A stretch of 64,000 nucleotides of DNA from the NCBI GenBank assembly GCA_963576475.1, contig OY754977.1:29733172-29797171 (forward strand), written 5' to 3'. The stretch is from Molanna angustata. Lineage: Eukaryota > Arthropoda > Insecta > Trichoptera > Molannidae. Position numbers and translations under genes: made by a program. The notes below the pieces were generated by a model. It had not been told where the DNA came from and ran no database searches. It saw nothing but the letters and a program-made list of their open reading frames with translations. Position 1 is the first letter of the stretch. Each line of letters starts with the position of its first letter. Below are positions 50,884 to 63,004 of this stretch, one piece after another.

Positions 50884-53465
50884 CGAATATTTTTATTATT
50901 GCATATGCGCAAACATTGGATTTTTTTCCCTGTCGGGAGTCAAAGATATTTTTTAACAGATTTTTAATTATCTCAATAGGGACGAAGTTGGAATATTTAT
51001 TGTAGGAGAACCGGGAAATCAAGGCACCTACAGGGCTTACGACCTGTCATCGGCTGGTTTACGTGATCACTTTATGCGCTTGCGCAACGTTCACCAATTA
51101 TGCCTTTTAATGAGATCCCTATCAATTCAATTTTGAAAGTTCTATATATTGTAATACTGAAATTCTTTTCGTTTGAAAATAAGGAATTTTTACTACAGCC
51201 ATCTATGGGTGAAATTATGAACAACAATCTTATTATTTTTATTTATTTTTGTTGGAACGCCATCTATTGAGAGAATTGGTTTTTTGTAAATAATGAAAGC
51301 TACAATTCTTATATCTGAGGTGACAATGCATTTTTCGCATAGAAGTCACCCCTGAATTGCGCCAGACTTATAAGGTCATTTTTGTCTTATTTACCTACTT
51401 GTACCAATGTGTAAGTAATCGAATATTCTTATTATTGCATATGCGCAAACATTGGATTTTTTTCCCTGTCGGGAGTCAAAGATATTTTTTAACAGATTTT
51501 TAATTATCTCAATAGGGACGAAGTTGGAATATTTATTGTAGGAGAACCGGGAAATCAAGGCACCTACAGGGCTTACGACCTGTCATCGGCTGGTTTACGT
51601 GATCACTTTATGCGCTTGCGCAACGTTCACCAATTATGCCTTTTAATGAGATCCCTATCAATTCAATTTTGAAAGTTCTATATATTGTAATACTGAAATT
51701 CTTTTCGTTTGAAAATAAGGAATTTTTACTACAGCCATCTATGGGTGAAATTATGAACAACAATCTTATTATTTTTATTTATTTTTGTTGGAACGCCATC
51801 TATTGAGAGAATTGGTTTTTTGTAAATAATGAAAGCTACAATTCTTATATCTGAGGTGACAATGCATTTTTCGCATAGAAGTCACCCCTGAATTGCGCCA
51901 GACTTATAAGGTCATTTTTGTCTTATTTACCTACTTGTACCAATGTGTAAGTAATCGAATATTTTTATTATTGCATATGCGCAAACATTGGATTTTTTTC
52001 CCTGTCGGGAGTCAAAGATATTTTTTAACAGATTTTTAATTATCTCAATAGGGACGAAGTTGGAATATTTATTGTAGGAGAACCGGGAAATCAAGGCACC
52101 TACAGGGCTTACGACCTGTCATCGGCTGGTTTACGTGATCACTTTATGCGCTTGCGCAACGTTCACCAATTATGCCTTTTAATGAGATCCCTATCAATTC
52201 AATTTTGAAAGTTCTATATATTGTAATACTGAAATTCTTTTCGTTTGAAAATAAGGAATTTTTACTACAGCCATCTATGGGTGAAATTATGAACAACAAT
52301 CTTATTATTTTTATTTATTTTTGTTGGAACGCCATCTATTGAGAGAATTGGTTTTTTGTAAATAATGAAAGCTACAATTCTTATATCTGAGGTGACAATG
52401 CATTTTTCGCATAGAAGTCACCCCTGAATTGCGCCAGACTTATAAGGTCATTTTTGTCTTATTTACCTACTTGTACCAATGTGTAAGTAATCGAATATTT
52501 TTATTATTGCATATGCGCAAACATTGGATTTTTTTCCCTGTCGGGAGTCAAAGATATTTTTTAACAGATTTTTAATTATCTCAATAGGGACGAAGTTGGA
52601 ATATTTATTGTAGGAGAACCGGGAAATCAAGGCACCTACAGGGCTTACGACCTGTCATCGGCTGGTTTACGTGATCACTTTATGCGCTTGCGCAACGTTC
52701 ACCAATTATGCCTTTTAATGAGATCCCTATCAATTCAATTTTGAAAGTTCTATATATTGTAATACTGAAATTCTTTTCGTTTGAAAATAAGGAATTTTTA
52801 CTACAGCCATCTATGGGTGAAATTATGAACAACAATCTTATTATTTTTATTTATTTTTGTTGGAACGCCATCTATTGAGAGAATTGGTTTTTTGTAAATA
52901 ATGAAAGCTACAATTCTTATATCTGAGGTGACAATGCATTTTTCGCATAGAAGTCACCCCTGAATTGCGCCAGACTTATAAGGTCATTTTTGTCTTATTT
53001 ACCTACTTGTACCAATGTGTAAGTAATCGAATATTTTTATTATTGCATATGCGCAAACATTGGATTTTTTTCCCTGTCGGGAGTCAAAGATATTTTTTAA
53101 CAGATTTTTAATTATCTCAATAGGGACGAAGTTGGAATATTTATTGTAGGAGAACCGGGAAATCAAGGCACCTACAGGGCTTACGACCTGTCATCGGCTG
53201 GTTTACGTGATCACTTTATGCGCTTGCGCAACGTTCACCAATTATGCCTTTTAATGAGATCCCTATCAATTCAATTTTGAAAGTTCTATATATTGTAATA
53301 CTGAAATTCTTTTCGTTTGAAAATAAGGAATTTTTACTACAGCCATCTATGGGTGAAATTATGAACAACAATCTTATTATTTTTATTTATTTTTGTTGGA
53401 ACGCCATCTATTGAGAGAATTGGTTTTTTGTAAATAATGAAAGCTACAATTCTTATATCTGAGGT
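50884..53465 (+). repeat. Family X 536-bp tandem array (4.8 units)
   Basis: Units start at 50884, 51420, 51956, 52492 and 53028, giving a constant period of 536 bp; the last is cut at 53465. Units are virtually identical (one C/T difference noted near the start of unit 2). Each contains GGCACCTACAGGGCTTACGA, TGATCACTTTATGCGCTTGC and a GGTGAC...GTCACC pair. Diverged single or double copies lie at 24845, 28525 and 37299. No coding. Confidence 0.95.
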
Positions 53466-53494
53466 AGGAAGAATTATATCATAATTATTAATTA

Positions 53495-53573
53495 TATCGT
53501 ATCTTGGTTTGATACTTTGTTGATATGTGAAGAGAAATAAATAATCTTGAACAAATCGACAGTTGGATAATTA
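53495..53573 (+). mobile_element. Family B 3'-end fragment
   Basis: TTGGTTTGATACTTTGTTGA, AGAGAAATAAATAATCTTGA and AACAAATCGACAGTTGGAT match the last 70 bp of family B, directly after the family X array. Confidence 0.7.
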
Positions 53574-53658
53574 CCTAGTCTTTCGCCAGGTAACAAGAAA
53601 AAAAACATCTTTGATATAAGACGTGAAATAGTTGGGTACTCGCTTCGACAATGTATAC

Positions 53659-54262
53659 ATAGGCCCGGTATTACAGTCGGCACACAACTCATTGAGTTTG
53701 TTAAACTCAAGATTAATGTTAAGGGGAGATTTAATCCATTTCCGTATTACAGTGCAATATGACATGTCAGTTACTAAATGTTAAAAATAAAATAGAACAC
53801 CAACACTAAATCTTCAATTATAGACATATTTTACTTTTTCTGTGGTTATTATCTGTCAAATTTTAAATAACCTCAAATAATACGAACTACAAAACGGGAC
53901 GCTACGACTTGAAATACTATTGTTTTATTATCCAACGTAATAAATTTAATTTTTTTCACCAAAATAATGCTTTTAAATGCCCATGTTCGTTTCAATATGG
54001 CTGTCAGTTTGTTTTGTTGTGTGGCGCCACCGTCGATACAACTAACGCCTCTCGTGATATAACACTAAACTACACGCGTTGCCTAGCAAATAACAGTTGA
54101 CTCACCGTTAAGTACTTAATCCGGCAGAAACATTGAGTGAAATATTTGTCGTTTTAGTGACGTATTTGAGGGAAGATTAGGCCTATACGGACACTGTAAT
54201 ACGCTACATTTTTGTAAAACTTGAGTTTAGCTCTTAAACTGAGACTGTAATACCGGCCCATA
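53659..54262. mobile_element. TIR element of about 600 bp with ATA target duplication
   Basis: ATA at 53659-53661 and 54260-54262 flanks GGCCCGGTATTACAGTC and, mirrored, GGGCCGGTATTACAGTC. Further in, GAGTTTGTTAAACTCAAG is partly mirrored by CTTGAGTTTAGCTCTTAAAC. No intact transposase. It is a MITE of a class similar to the 48477-49343 element. Confidence 0.7.
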
Positions 54263-55024
54263 ATATACTTAAATTGGAACGATAAAACACTAACTTGACC
54301 TGAATTATCTTTGACACATTTCGCTGGAATCGTAGAGGAAAATCCCCTGAAATGTATCTAACCGTTCATTGCAAGTGGTGATTTACATTTCACCATTAGT
54401 GTTGGGGTCTAGATGGGCATCGGGCACTGTTCAACGGGCTAACTCGAAAATGGGCACTTTTTAGGCAATGGGCAAAAAACTTGAACTTGGTATGGTAGAG
54501 GTAAGTCACTGGGTTAAATAAATTGCCCAAAATAAACGTTAAAACACAGCAAAGGCTTTAATTAATGCCGACAGCATTCAGAGATGGCTTTAATCTATTG
54601 GTGTTATTTACTGTTTTTTTAAATAACGCAAACTTCGGCCTCTTTTCATACAGGCAAAAACAAAAGCAAGGTTAATTTATTATTATTTATGTGTTGAATT
54701 TTTCATTTGGGTTTTTGTTTATGAAAATTTAAAATAATAACTTAAATAAGATAAATTATAAAATAAACTGAATATTATTGGATGCAACAGAAACATTTAA
54801 GGCTCTTTAAAAATCGTATCATTTGGAATTAAAATGAACTCCCGAGAGGACTTCTCTAGATTATTTTGTTTGAAATATTATAAAAGTTTTTTTTTCAGCT
54901 TTCGTCATCGGAGCTTATTTTTAATAATAATACGTATTATTATAATAGGTATGTAGTAAATAAAAATAAAATGAATATTGCTATAATGATATGTTTTGCG
55001 ATAGTGCATTTATTTTATTTTCTT
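54263..55024. other. Unassigned AT-rich DNA
   Basis: Repeated GGGCA words near 54410-54470 (GATGGGCATCGGGCACTG). No gene recognised. Confidence 0.25.
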
Positions 55025-55570
55025 GAAAAAATACAGATAATTAAAACTATCCCTAAATTATTTACACATTACCTAATACATAATCAAAAATTAAATAGGC
55101 AATGAAAAAATATTTAATCTCAATTTATATTCTTTCTTAGAAATAGATAAAATGATATCAATAAAAAATACAGTACTATTAAAATTATTTATACATACAC
55201 ATTCAATAAATTAAACAGATAATTGAAAATTATTTGATAATAATTTAGATAAGTACCTATATTGATTATTAATAAATAAATTAAATAGTATCAACAAAAA
55301 ATACAGACCAATTATAATTATTTACACATAAATGCATACTCAAAAAATTAAACCAGTAATGAAAAATTATATATTAATAATTTATATTCATTCTTAAAAA
55401 TAGGCATTATTAAATAATATCAATAAAAAATACAAAGCAATTTTAATTCTTTAAACATACACACTACACACTCAAAAAATAAACAGATAGTGAAAAATTA
55501 TTTAATAATAATATGTACTTAATTTATATTCATACTTAAAAAATAAATAAAGTTATATCAAAAAATATAG
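55025..55570. repeat. Degenerate tandem repeat of roughly 128-bp units
   Basis: ATATCAATAAAAAATACAG-type starts recur near 55155, 55288, 55415 and 55555, each followed by AATTATTTACACATA-like and AAACAGATAATGAAAAATTA-like words. About four diverged units. Confidence 0.75.
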
Positions 55571-55654
55571 AATGTCAAACTATTATTGCAATTGATGTCT
55601 GGAATTCTCTGATTATCTACGATACAAAGATATTTAAAAATCACATGGTAAATC

Positions 55655-55765
55655 GTAAGGATCCAGAATGTGGCAACTTGTTATTGGGTGCGTGTTAAAT
55701 TATTATTTGACATAGTACCTGTTAGTTGCCCGAGAAGCTACATAAAATAAAATAAAATAAATTCG
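55655..55765 (+). mobile_element. SINE-C, 5'-truncated copy
   Basis: CCAGAATGTGGCAACTTGTT, ATTGGGTGCGTGTTAAATTA, ATAGTACCTGTTAGTTGCCC and an AAATAAAATAAAATAAA tail. It shows the body of SINE-C without the RTE interruption seen at 49983-50090. Confidence 0.7.
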
Positions 55766-55885
55766 CAAATGTAAGTTTACGTTGAGGAACATATTTGACT
55801 GTCAGACAGACGTCCAAATGCAAAAGACATTATCCACATATCGCCTCCACAGTGCTACATATTTTATTAATGGTGATGAGCAGTT

Positions 55886-56062
55886 CTAGATCTTATTTTC
55901 CAAATGGTCGACAAAGATATTAGCGATTAAAGGACTTGCGGGTCCTCCCATTGGGAGACCCTCTTTCTGCTTGTATAGAATATTGTTGTATTGGAAATAA
56001 TTTTGATCAACATATAAATTGATTAAACGTTCTAAATTAAGTGAAAATTGAATCGTAGTGAT
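55886..56062 (-). pseudogene. Penelope-like reverse-transcriptase fragment
   Basis: The minus strand reads YFQYNNILYKQKEGLPMGGP, then ASPLIANIFVDHLENKI. The GLPMG.P.SP..AN.....E block is the conserved palm/fingers region of Penelope-like polymerases, about 40 residues before the catalytic YxDD, which is not present here. It joins head-to-head with an endonuclease fragment at about 56062. Confidence 0.75.
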
Positions 56063-56396
56063 TGTCCGGCCTTTAACATTGGTAAAGCTGGCCGAAATTT
56101 TGAAACAAAAATTAAAGAACACAACAAGAGGTGTCTAAAAAGTTATAATTTTTGAGTTCGCCAATCACTTAATAAACAGTAGCCATTCATTTGACAAAGA
56201 AACGGGGGTTAAAATCTTACATATAAATAAGGAGGGTCCAAGACATGATAACTTGGAGGCTTTGGAGATACAAAAATCGATAAATAAAAATGAAACAATA
56301 ATTAATAATCAAATAAATTTAAACCGGACGCCCCTGTTCAATATCTTTCCACTACCACCCACACGCACTTATAACTCCTCCTTACAACTGCAATAA
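56062..56396 (+). pseudogene. Penelope-like GIY-YIG endonuclease fragment
   Basis: The plus strand reads FNIGKAGRNFETKIKEHNK (YIG-like with Tyr changed to Asn), RCLKSYNF, a frameshift, FANHLINSSHSFDKETG, DNLEALEIQKSINKNE and INLNRTPLFNIFPLP. It is a different subfamily from the 11.7-12.7 kb copies. It is frameshifted and lacks GVY at its N-terminus, hence dead. Confidence 0.75.
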
Positions 56397-56443
56397 CACT
56401 ACACACGTTCTTTACATAGTTTAAGTTTTAGTATTAGTTTGTT

Positions 56444-56477
56444 CTGATGAGAGAGCGGGTCAGCTCCGCAACTAGTA
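56444..56477 (+). ncRNA. Hammerhead-like motif of the 56-kb Penelope-like fragment
   Basis: CTGATGA at 56444-56450, helix II GAGC...GCTC, GCAA (instead of GAAA) at 56468-56471, helix III ACTAGT and triplet GUA ending 56477. The one A-to-C change in GAAA probably abolishes cleavage. Its place, about 50 bp after the endonuclease 3' end, matches the 12.9-kb motif. A SINE-A follows directly. Confidence 0.6.
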
Positions 56478-56480
56478 AAT

Positions 56481-56685
56481 AGTTGGTAAGCCGTTCGGTT
56501 TCTGTGCGGGCGTCCTGGGTTCGATTCCCAGCAGAGGAGAAATTTATTTAAATTCATTTCTCACGCAAATATTGCTTCTCTGGGCTGGAAACACTGGTTA
56601 GTTGGAAGAAATTGCCATATGGCAATAAACTCGCCACTTGCGCAGGGTGCAAGGGAGTGTTCATTATTTATTTATTTATTATTTA
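56481..56685 (+). mobile_element. tRNA-derived SINE-A, copy 5
   Basis: It starts AGTTGGTAAGCCGTTCGG (head slightly truncated), B-box GGTTCGATTCC, the usual body and a final GTTCATTATTTATTTATTT. It is the only SINE-A on the plus strand and cuts the Penelope-like fragment just after its hammerhead. Confidence 0.85.
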
Positions 56686-57163
56686 AAATGTGCCACAAAA
56701 GTAAAGCTACGACGTATAAAGATATGATATGTTTAAATTTTTCCTGTTATAGATTTATGATATTTTCCAGAGCCATTACCCAAATACTGATTACTGTAAT
56801 GTGAAACTGATTACTGTAGTAAAATCTATCACAGATTAATATATACCTGTCCTGAAATTTATACACTTATATATTTTACCCGCTTACATATGTTTGTATG
56901 CATTAGGCATGTATGTACGTAAACAGTACGCTGGTAACATAATACTTCATTTTAATAGCTTTCCAATATTAGCTCGCTCCATACTAAATATAATAATTAC
57001 TGTTGTACGTATAAATTCATCAAATCTGTTACGCTAATTAGTTTTGCTTTTAATTGGATACGTAATTCAATAGAAATAGATTTTGTTTAAAAATAGGTCA
57101 CCGGGTATAAATTGCAATAACAAACATCACGAAATCGCAGAAATATATCGTGATGGAATTACA
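56686..57163. other. Unassigned AT-rich DNA
   Basis: No recognised feature. Confidence 0.25.
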
Positions 57164-57429
57164 TACTAGTTTCATGTAACACATGAGATCCAACTGTCGA
57201 TAGCGATAGTATGTATAGATGAAGATTAAGTACCTACCAAACTATAAACCCATAAAGCCAAATTATTGAATATTTTAAGATATTTTGTTTTCTATACAAC
57301 ACATGTAGGTATGTATGTCAAGATAAGATAATATGGAGGTCAGTACTTTTTTCCTACCCGGAATATGAAAACAGCATGATGGTATGTATGTATGTTTAGA
57401 GATTAAGTATCAAACTATTAAGTCTTCTT

Positions 57430-57628
57430 AGATATTGTGTATAGGCGACTCACAATTGATGAAACAAGAATTGACATCGGAGGCGGCCCAGAACCGAAGA
57501 GTGTACAGCTTGAGGACGAGGAGAGCTGACAACAACAGTCTTCATCGACGATAAGTTGGGAAGAGGCCAGGAAGAAGAAGAAGAAGATGTGGGTATTACC
57601 CCCACAAAGATATTGTGTATAGGCGACT
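57430..57628 (+). pseudogene. RTE-type LINE terminal fragment with 21-bp TSD inside family B
   Basis: The insertion at 57451-57607 is flanked by an exact 21-bp direct repeat (57430-57450 and 57608-57628, beginning AGATATTGTG). The insert reads EAAQNRRVYSLRTRRADNNS, like the .AQDR..W...TRRADP tail of RTE elements, then a (GAA)n tract, then a palindromic GTGGGTATTACCCCCAC. It was probably made by target-primed reverse transcription. Confidence 0.75.
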
Positions 57629-58116
57629 GCCATACAAATTGTATGAAGCGATGTCATCACTAAATTCAATTTTTATAAAAATTGTTAAAAAAATATTGAG
57701 ATGTAGGTACCTACTACTACAATGTTATATTTTTTTTATAGAAAATTAAATTATCTAGTTAGCGTATTTCGGCTTTTTTCTATATTATTAAAAACTTTGG
57801 AAATATAGGCTGTAAAACACATAAATTTGACCAAAAAAAAATTTTACTAAATAAAAAATGTTAGAGATATTCTGGGATTTTTTTTAATAAATAAATTTGA
57901 GATTTTATATTTATCTATATACATACCAATTTTCAGCTTTCTAGCTTGTATGGTTTTTGAGATATATGGAAAAATAAAGTAAAAATTCAAAAGTTGATAA
58001 CCCCTGACTGAAACAAAAATTCAAAATTCTGAGTATAAAAGTTCTGTAGGCCTACTACCTTTTATAAATTCTGAAATTTTCGGCTCTGTAAATTGAGCGG
58101 ATCAAAAGAAAGTTAA

Positions 58117-58118
58117 TA

Positions 58119-58206
<88 letters not shown>
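58117..58206. repeat. (AC)n microsatellite within family B
   Basis: Pure AC dinucleotide run of about 85 bp ending CACAGACACACC. Confidence 0.97.
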
Positions 58207-58210
<4 letters not shown>

Positions 58211-58407
58211 ACCAAATGTTCTACTCTGAATTCTGAGTAAATCCGTATATTGAACATATATGCTGCGAAGCTTCTAAGTTGGTGTTTTTTGACTTCAAAG
58301 TTGGAAAAGCCGTGAAAAAAGTAGCATACAATATCGCGTATCTTTAATTTAAACTGCCTCTTCCTTCAAGAGAATTTAATTCTCTTGAACGAATCGACAG
58401 TTGGATT

Positions 58408-59392
58408 ATGGGACTATTGCAGAGACAAATGACACCACCACGAATGATAATACCAAAGCTTCTTCAGTCTGTCGAGAATCTCACTTGAAGGATGTATTTA
58501 TTTGTGCGAGATTGTGCATTGGTAGCATACGAAATTGATTTTGACTCCTGAAGTTTCTTTAATAAATCTGAATAACAAAAAAAACGGTCTACATATTCCA
58601 TGATATTATTCAGGAAATGAGAAGGATGAAAAAGTGGTTTTACTGCTGATTCAAAATAAAAAAGTGGCAGAGATACGTCAGGCGTCGTCCATTCCTTCCG
58701 TTATACCATTATTTTATCGCATAACTGCTGTTGAACGTTTCGCAGAACAAAACCTTTTTAAGGTTACGTAACGTTTTTCAGCGACACGGCTCTATATGAA
58801 TAATCCCTTTCAGTTCAGAAAGTGGTAGGGTGTCAGAAGCGCCCTTTGGCCTGAATAGAAAATCTAGGTAGTCAGACACACAATGACTGCTTCTCTCTTT
58901 TATACTATACAATACCTTCGTAAAAGACAAAAGAAACATGATGAGTGAAGATTGAATGAAAGATATACGGATTCATAAAAAAATACGCTTATAATTGTGA
59001 TATCATGACTTATTCCATAAGACCGTTCATCTAAAATCTACAATTTTAGAACGTTCCTATTTTAGTTCCAATAGTTACTGAATACGGGGTATGTAACTCC
59101 ATGTCTGTACCAGGCCAAGAACATTATTATCCCTTCGTACTTGTTTAATGTATCTAAAGAAGTAAGCGTTGTCCGTAACCCACTTATTTTTACCTGTGGT
59201 TACATTATTCGTAAAACCTTTTTAAAAATATAACAGTTTATTGTGTTGGTTTGCTACCTTCTTAAGTAGGTAGGTACATGAGCTCCACTTGACGTATCTA
59301 TCCAAGAAACTTGACGGAATAATTGGGTCAAGAGTTCAGTAGAAGTTCTCAACAACAATCGTCATACTTAATGGTATTATAAACCAACGACA
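58408..59392. other. Unassigned DNA
   Basis: Moderately complex sequence with no frame, repeat or motif I can name. Confidence 0.25.
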
Positions 59393-59580
59393 AAGCCCCC
59401 AAGTCAAATTGAAAACGCTGTTCGTTTTCGCCAAGCGCTAATTTTTTTTGTATGGGATTTGACGTTTGTTGTTTGTTATTGTAGAAAAAATTTCTACAAC
59501 AAACGTCAAATCCCATACAAAAAAAATTAGCGCTTGGCGAAAACGAACAGCGTTTTCAATTTGACTTGGGGGCAAAGTCT
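59393..59580. mobile_element. Nearly perfect palindrome (arms about 80 bp), foldback MITE-like
   Basis: CCCCCAAGTCAAATTGAAAA, CGCTGTTCGTTTTCGCCAAG and GTATGGGATTTGACGTTTGT on the left are exactly mirrored on the right, with a spacer of about 25 bp. CAAAG occurs immediately outside on both sides (about 59393-59397 and 59572-59576), a possible 5-bp target duplication. Confidence 0.8.
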
Positions 59581-59900
59581 CATATTACAGCCTTTTTTAT
59601 TGCTAAGTAAAATATACCTACCTATCAAACAGATTTTTACATGTATGAAAAGTGTCTTACTTTCGACAAGCGATATTACTAATATTTTTCTCAAAAATGT
59701 GTCACTTTTCGAGTTGGTTTTATATGAAAAATTAAAATTATCAATTGCAAACGATCTGGATATTTAGAAAGATGTGATTTTCATCTCTGCTAATACGTAT
59801 TTTTTTAGGGCTCAATATTTGGTAGGGTCGTGGTGGTACGTATTTAGCTGGAAAAAATGTACCTATAAAATGCCACGTTACACCATAGTTTTTGAGTTAT
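59581..59900. other. Unassigned AT-rich DNA
   Basis: A 77-codon frame crosses the palindrome arm and continues here, but has no recognised domain. Confidence 0.25.
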
Positions 59901-60372
59901 CGGTACTTCCACCACCACCTGCTCTGCATATGGGGACTGTAAACGGCTCCTTCACAGAACGCTTAGTGAACGACAAGTAAAAATGCATAGCACGAAAAGT
60001 AGCTCACGGAGCCCTCTAGATTAGCAATCTCGGCACCATAGTGCAAAAGATCAATCGAGGAATGTGAATGGAAAACTTACAATGTCCGTAATACTATGCC
60101 AGAATACAATCAGACACATCTGATTGCTTAAGACAAGGAGACGCCCTGGCATGCCTCTTGTTCAACATAGCATCCCTGCGAGAAGTATTTTCAGCTCCGG
60201 AGTTATCAGCTAGAACGATGAGACTTCAAATCAATGAGGCAGAAACAAAGTATATGCCATTCATAATGATACCTTGCATCACCCTATCTTCAATTATCGT
60301 CAAAAACTACACATATGAAACAGGGGAACAACTTACATACCACGGTTCCATCGTTGACAAGGAGAATGATAT
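59901..60372 (+). pseudogene. RTE-type reverse-transcriptase fragment
   Basis: The plus strand reads CLRQGDALACLLFNIASLRE (the RTE RQGD..ACLLFN.A.E motif), then after a deletion LQINEAETKYMPF and YHGSIVDKENDI. The span carrying the FADD catalytic motif is missing. The frame is broken at 60372 by an inserted LINE 3' end and continues in the 60613-60930 fragment. Confidence 0.7.
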
Positions 60373-60612
60373 TTATTTATTATTTATTTTTTATTTATTT
60401 CTATCCAAAAATATACAGTATATATGAGATACAAAATATCTTAAGATAATATAAGCTTATTCATACATAGTTAACATACAATGTAAATATAAGTTATCTC
60501 ATTTCAATAAATATCAATTTACCACTTCACTGGTGCTTACATAGTTGAAGCCATATCTTTTTGTTTGTATCTTTGTTACTAGCCCCCTCACTAGGCATAG
60601 CCTTGAGATTGG
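60373..60612 (-). mobile_element. LINE 3'-UTR insertion splitting an RTE copy
   Basis: On the minus strand it runs from CAAGGCTATGCCTAGTGAGG to an AAATAAATAAAAAATAAATA tail at 60373. The CCTAGTGAGG block is shared with every unit of the 30-32 kb minisatellite, which therefore probably arose from this LINE family. Confidence 0.6.
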
Positions 60613-60935
60613 GTAAAGGATGTAACACCGAGATCTATGATCCGAGTTCTAAGTTCATTAAGATTAACAGACTATCCTGGTAGGGAAATTTACACCACAT
60701 GGATGATCTGGAGCTCCCTAAAAAGTTATCTTATGACCCAACCGGTAGAAAAGGTGTAAGGAGACCTAAACAACGAAGGTGGACAGGCGTTGTCGCAGAT
60801 TGTCAGGCTATGGGGCAGCAGAACTGGAAGGTAGCCAACGATAGAGCAGTATGGAGAAGATTCTTGGAGTTGGCTAGGACACATCAAGGGTTGTGACGCT
60901 GAGGATGATGATGATGAATACGTATTTTTTTGCAA
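60613..60935 (+). pseudogene. RTE-type LINE C-terminal fragment
   Basis: SKFIKINRLSW-like, then MDDLELPKKLSYDPTGRKG, VRRPKQRRWTGVVADCQAMG, QQNWKVANDRAVWRRFLELA and a stop near 60896, then a (GATGAT)n tail. It is the same subfamily as 27050-27555 and probably the same insertion as 59901-60372. Confidence 0.8.
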
Positions 60936-62190
60936 AACATTATCTCAAAAATATATTGAGAAAAAAATACGTTCGGTACCTATCATAAAATATACAAAAT
61001 ATAAAGTTTAATTTATTGGAACTACAAAAATATAGTTTAGTTTATTGTAACTTCTAGCAAATAATAATTCTAGGATCACTTAATTCTCAGATTCTCAAAA
61101 ATTATTATAATAATTTTATGAATCATTTATGTCTTTTTCTTTCAATATATATTTCCAAAAACAGTATTCTTTAACTCCACGGTTCATTAGTAGTTTGGTA
61201 TTTTTAGCTATAAAAAAATCTATTCTTTTCTTTTATTAACCATTCTTCGAGCGACTTTGAAACAACTCAAAAGCTGCTTTCCTATTCAATGATTAATGGT
61301 GAAGAAAGTTTTACTATTTCCAAAGTTCTTCAGAGTAAGAAGTTGGAGGTAAGTCTAAGGTGTACCTAATAATCACTCTGGATTTCGCATTGAATTTCGT
61401 GTCATTAAACTTTCATGGAATTGCTTACTAACTTCGAAGAGAGAAAGATATATATTGTTTTTGTTGCACCTGTGATTTCATTTCTCTCGATGTAGATATT
61501 ATTTAGAGTTAAATGATGATTTTTCGAAAGATATTCTTAAATAAACTTTAGTGAACTGAAATTAAATTTGCTGAAGGTACTTATATCAAACAAAACTATC
61601 AATAGAAATAAGTGAGACAAATCTTCCTACTGAAAAAATATTGTAAAAAAACAATTTCATATTATTATTACATAATTGATAGGCTAAAAAATATTGATCT
61701 GCACAAAACTAGATACATATTGAGAGCCACGAAGGTTTCCGAATGATTCGCCTTATCAACAAATTGAAAAAAAAACTGATGTTTTGAATTGGTACATTTT
61801 ACTAAGTGGTAAGTCTGTTGTAGCCGATAACATATTTTTACTTCATATTTAGAAACATGTTGGTACTAAAAATTGGTTAAACTTAAATATAAGAATTATT
61901 TTTGTTTTGAGGTTTGCTGTATTTTAATGTGTTTTATTATTTGAATTTATGCATATTCAACCTTTACGAACGAGTTTTCAATTAAATGTATAACTAAATA
62001 AGTATACGAAATTTATTTAGGCTGAATTTATCCACTTGTACATATAATTTGTTATAGGTTCGTATATCATATTGGTTACGTTTAATAAATAAATAAATAA
62101 ATAGGAGTCATTAATACAATAGATGAGTACGCATGTACTTCAATAATTTACGTGTTTGTGTAAGTAAAAAAGCAAAGAATAAAAAATTAT
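60936..62190. other. Unassigned DNA; one weak exon-like segment
   Basis: At 61289-61348 (plus) an ATG-initiated MINGEESFTISKVLQSKKLE is followed exactly by GTAAGT, a perfect 5' splice site. There is no further support, so it is mentioned here and not called as a gene. Confidence 0.2.
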
Positions 62191-62191
62191 A

Positions 62192-62922
<731 letters not shown>

Positions 62923-63003
<81 letters not shown>
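62923..63003. repeat. (TA)n microsatellite, second block
   Basis: About 80 bp of TA between the two copies of the 301-bp segment. Confidence 0.97.

Positions 63004-63004
<1 letters not shown>

Larger units (their letters stand above)
57164..58407 (+). mobile_element. Family B element, copy 5
   Basis: From ACTAGTTTCATGTAACACAT with CCAACTGTCGATAGCGATAG to 3' hairpin AAGAGAATTTAATTCTCTT and ATCGACAGTTGGAT. The internal site holds (AC)n at 58117-58206. An RTE fragment is inserted at 57451-57607. Confidence 0.8.
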
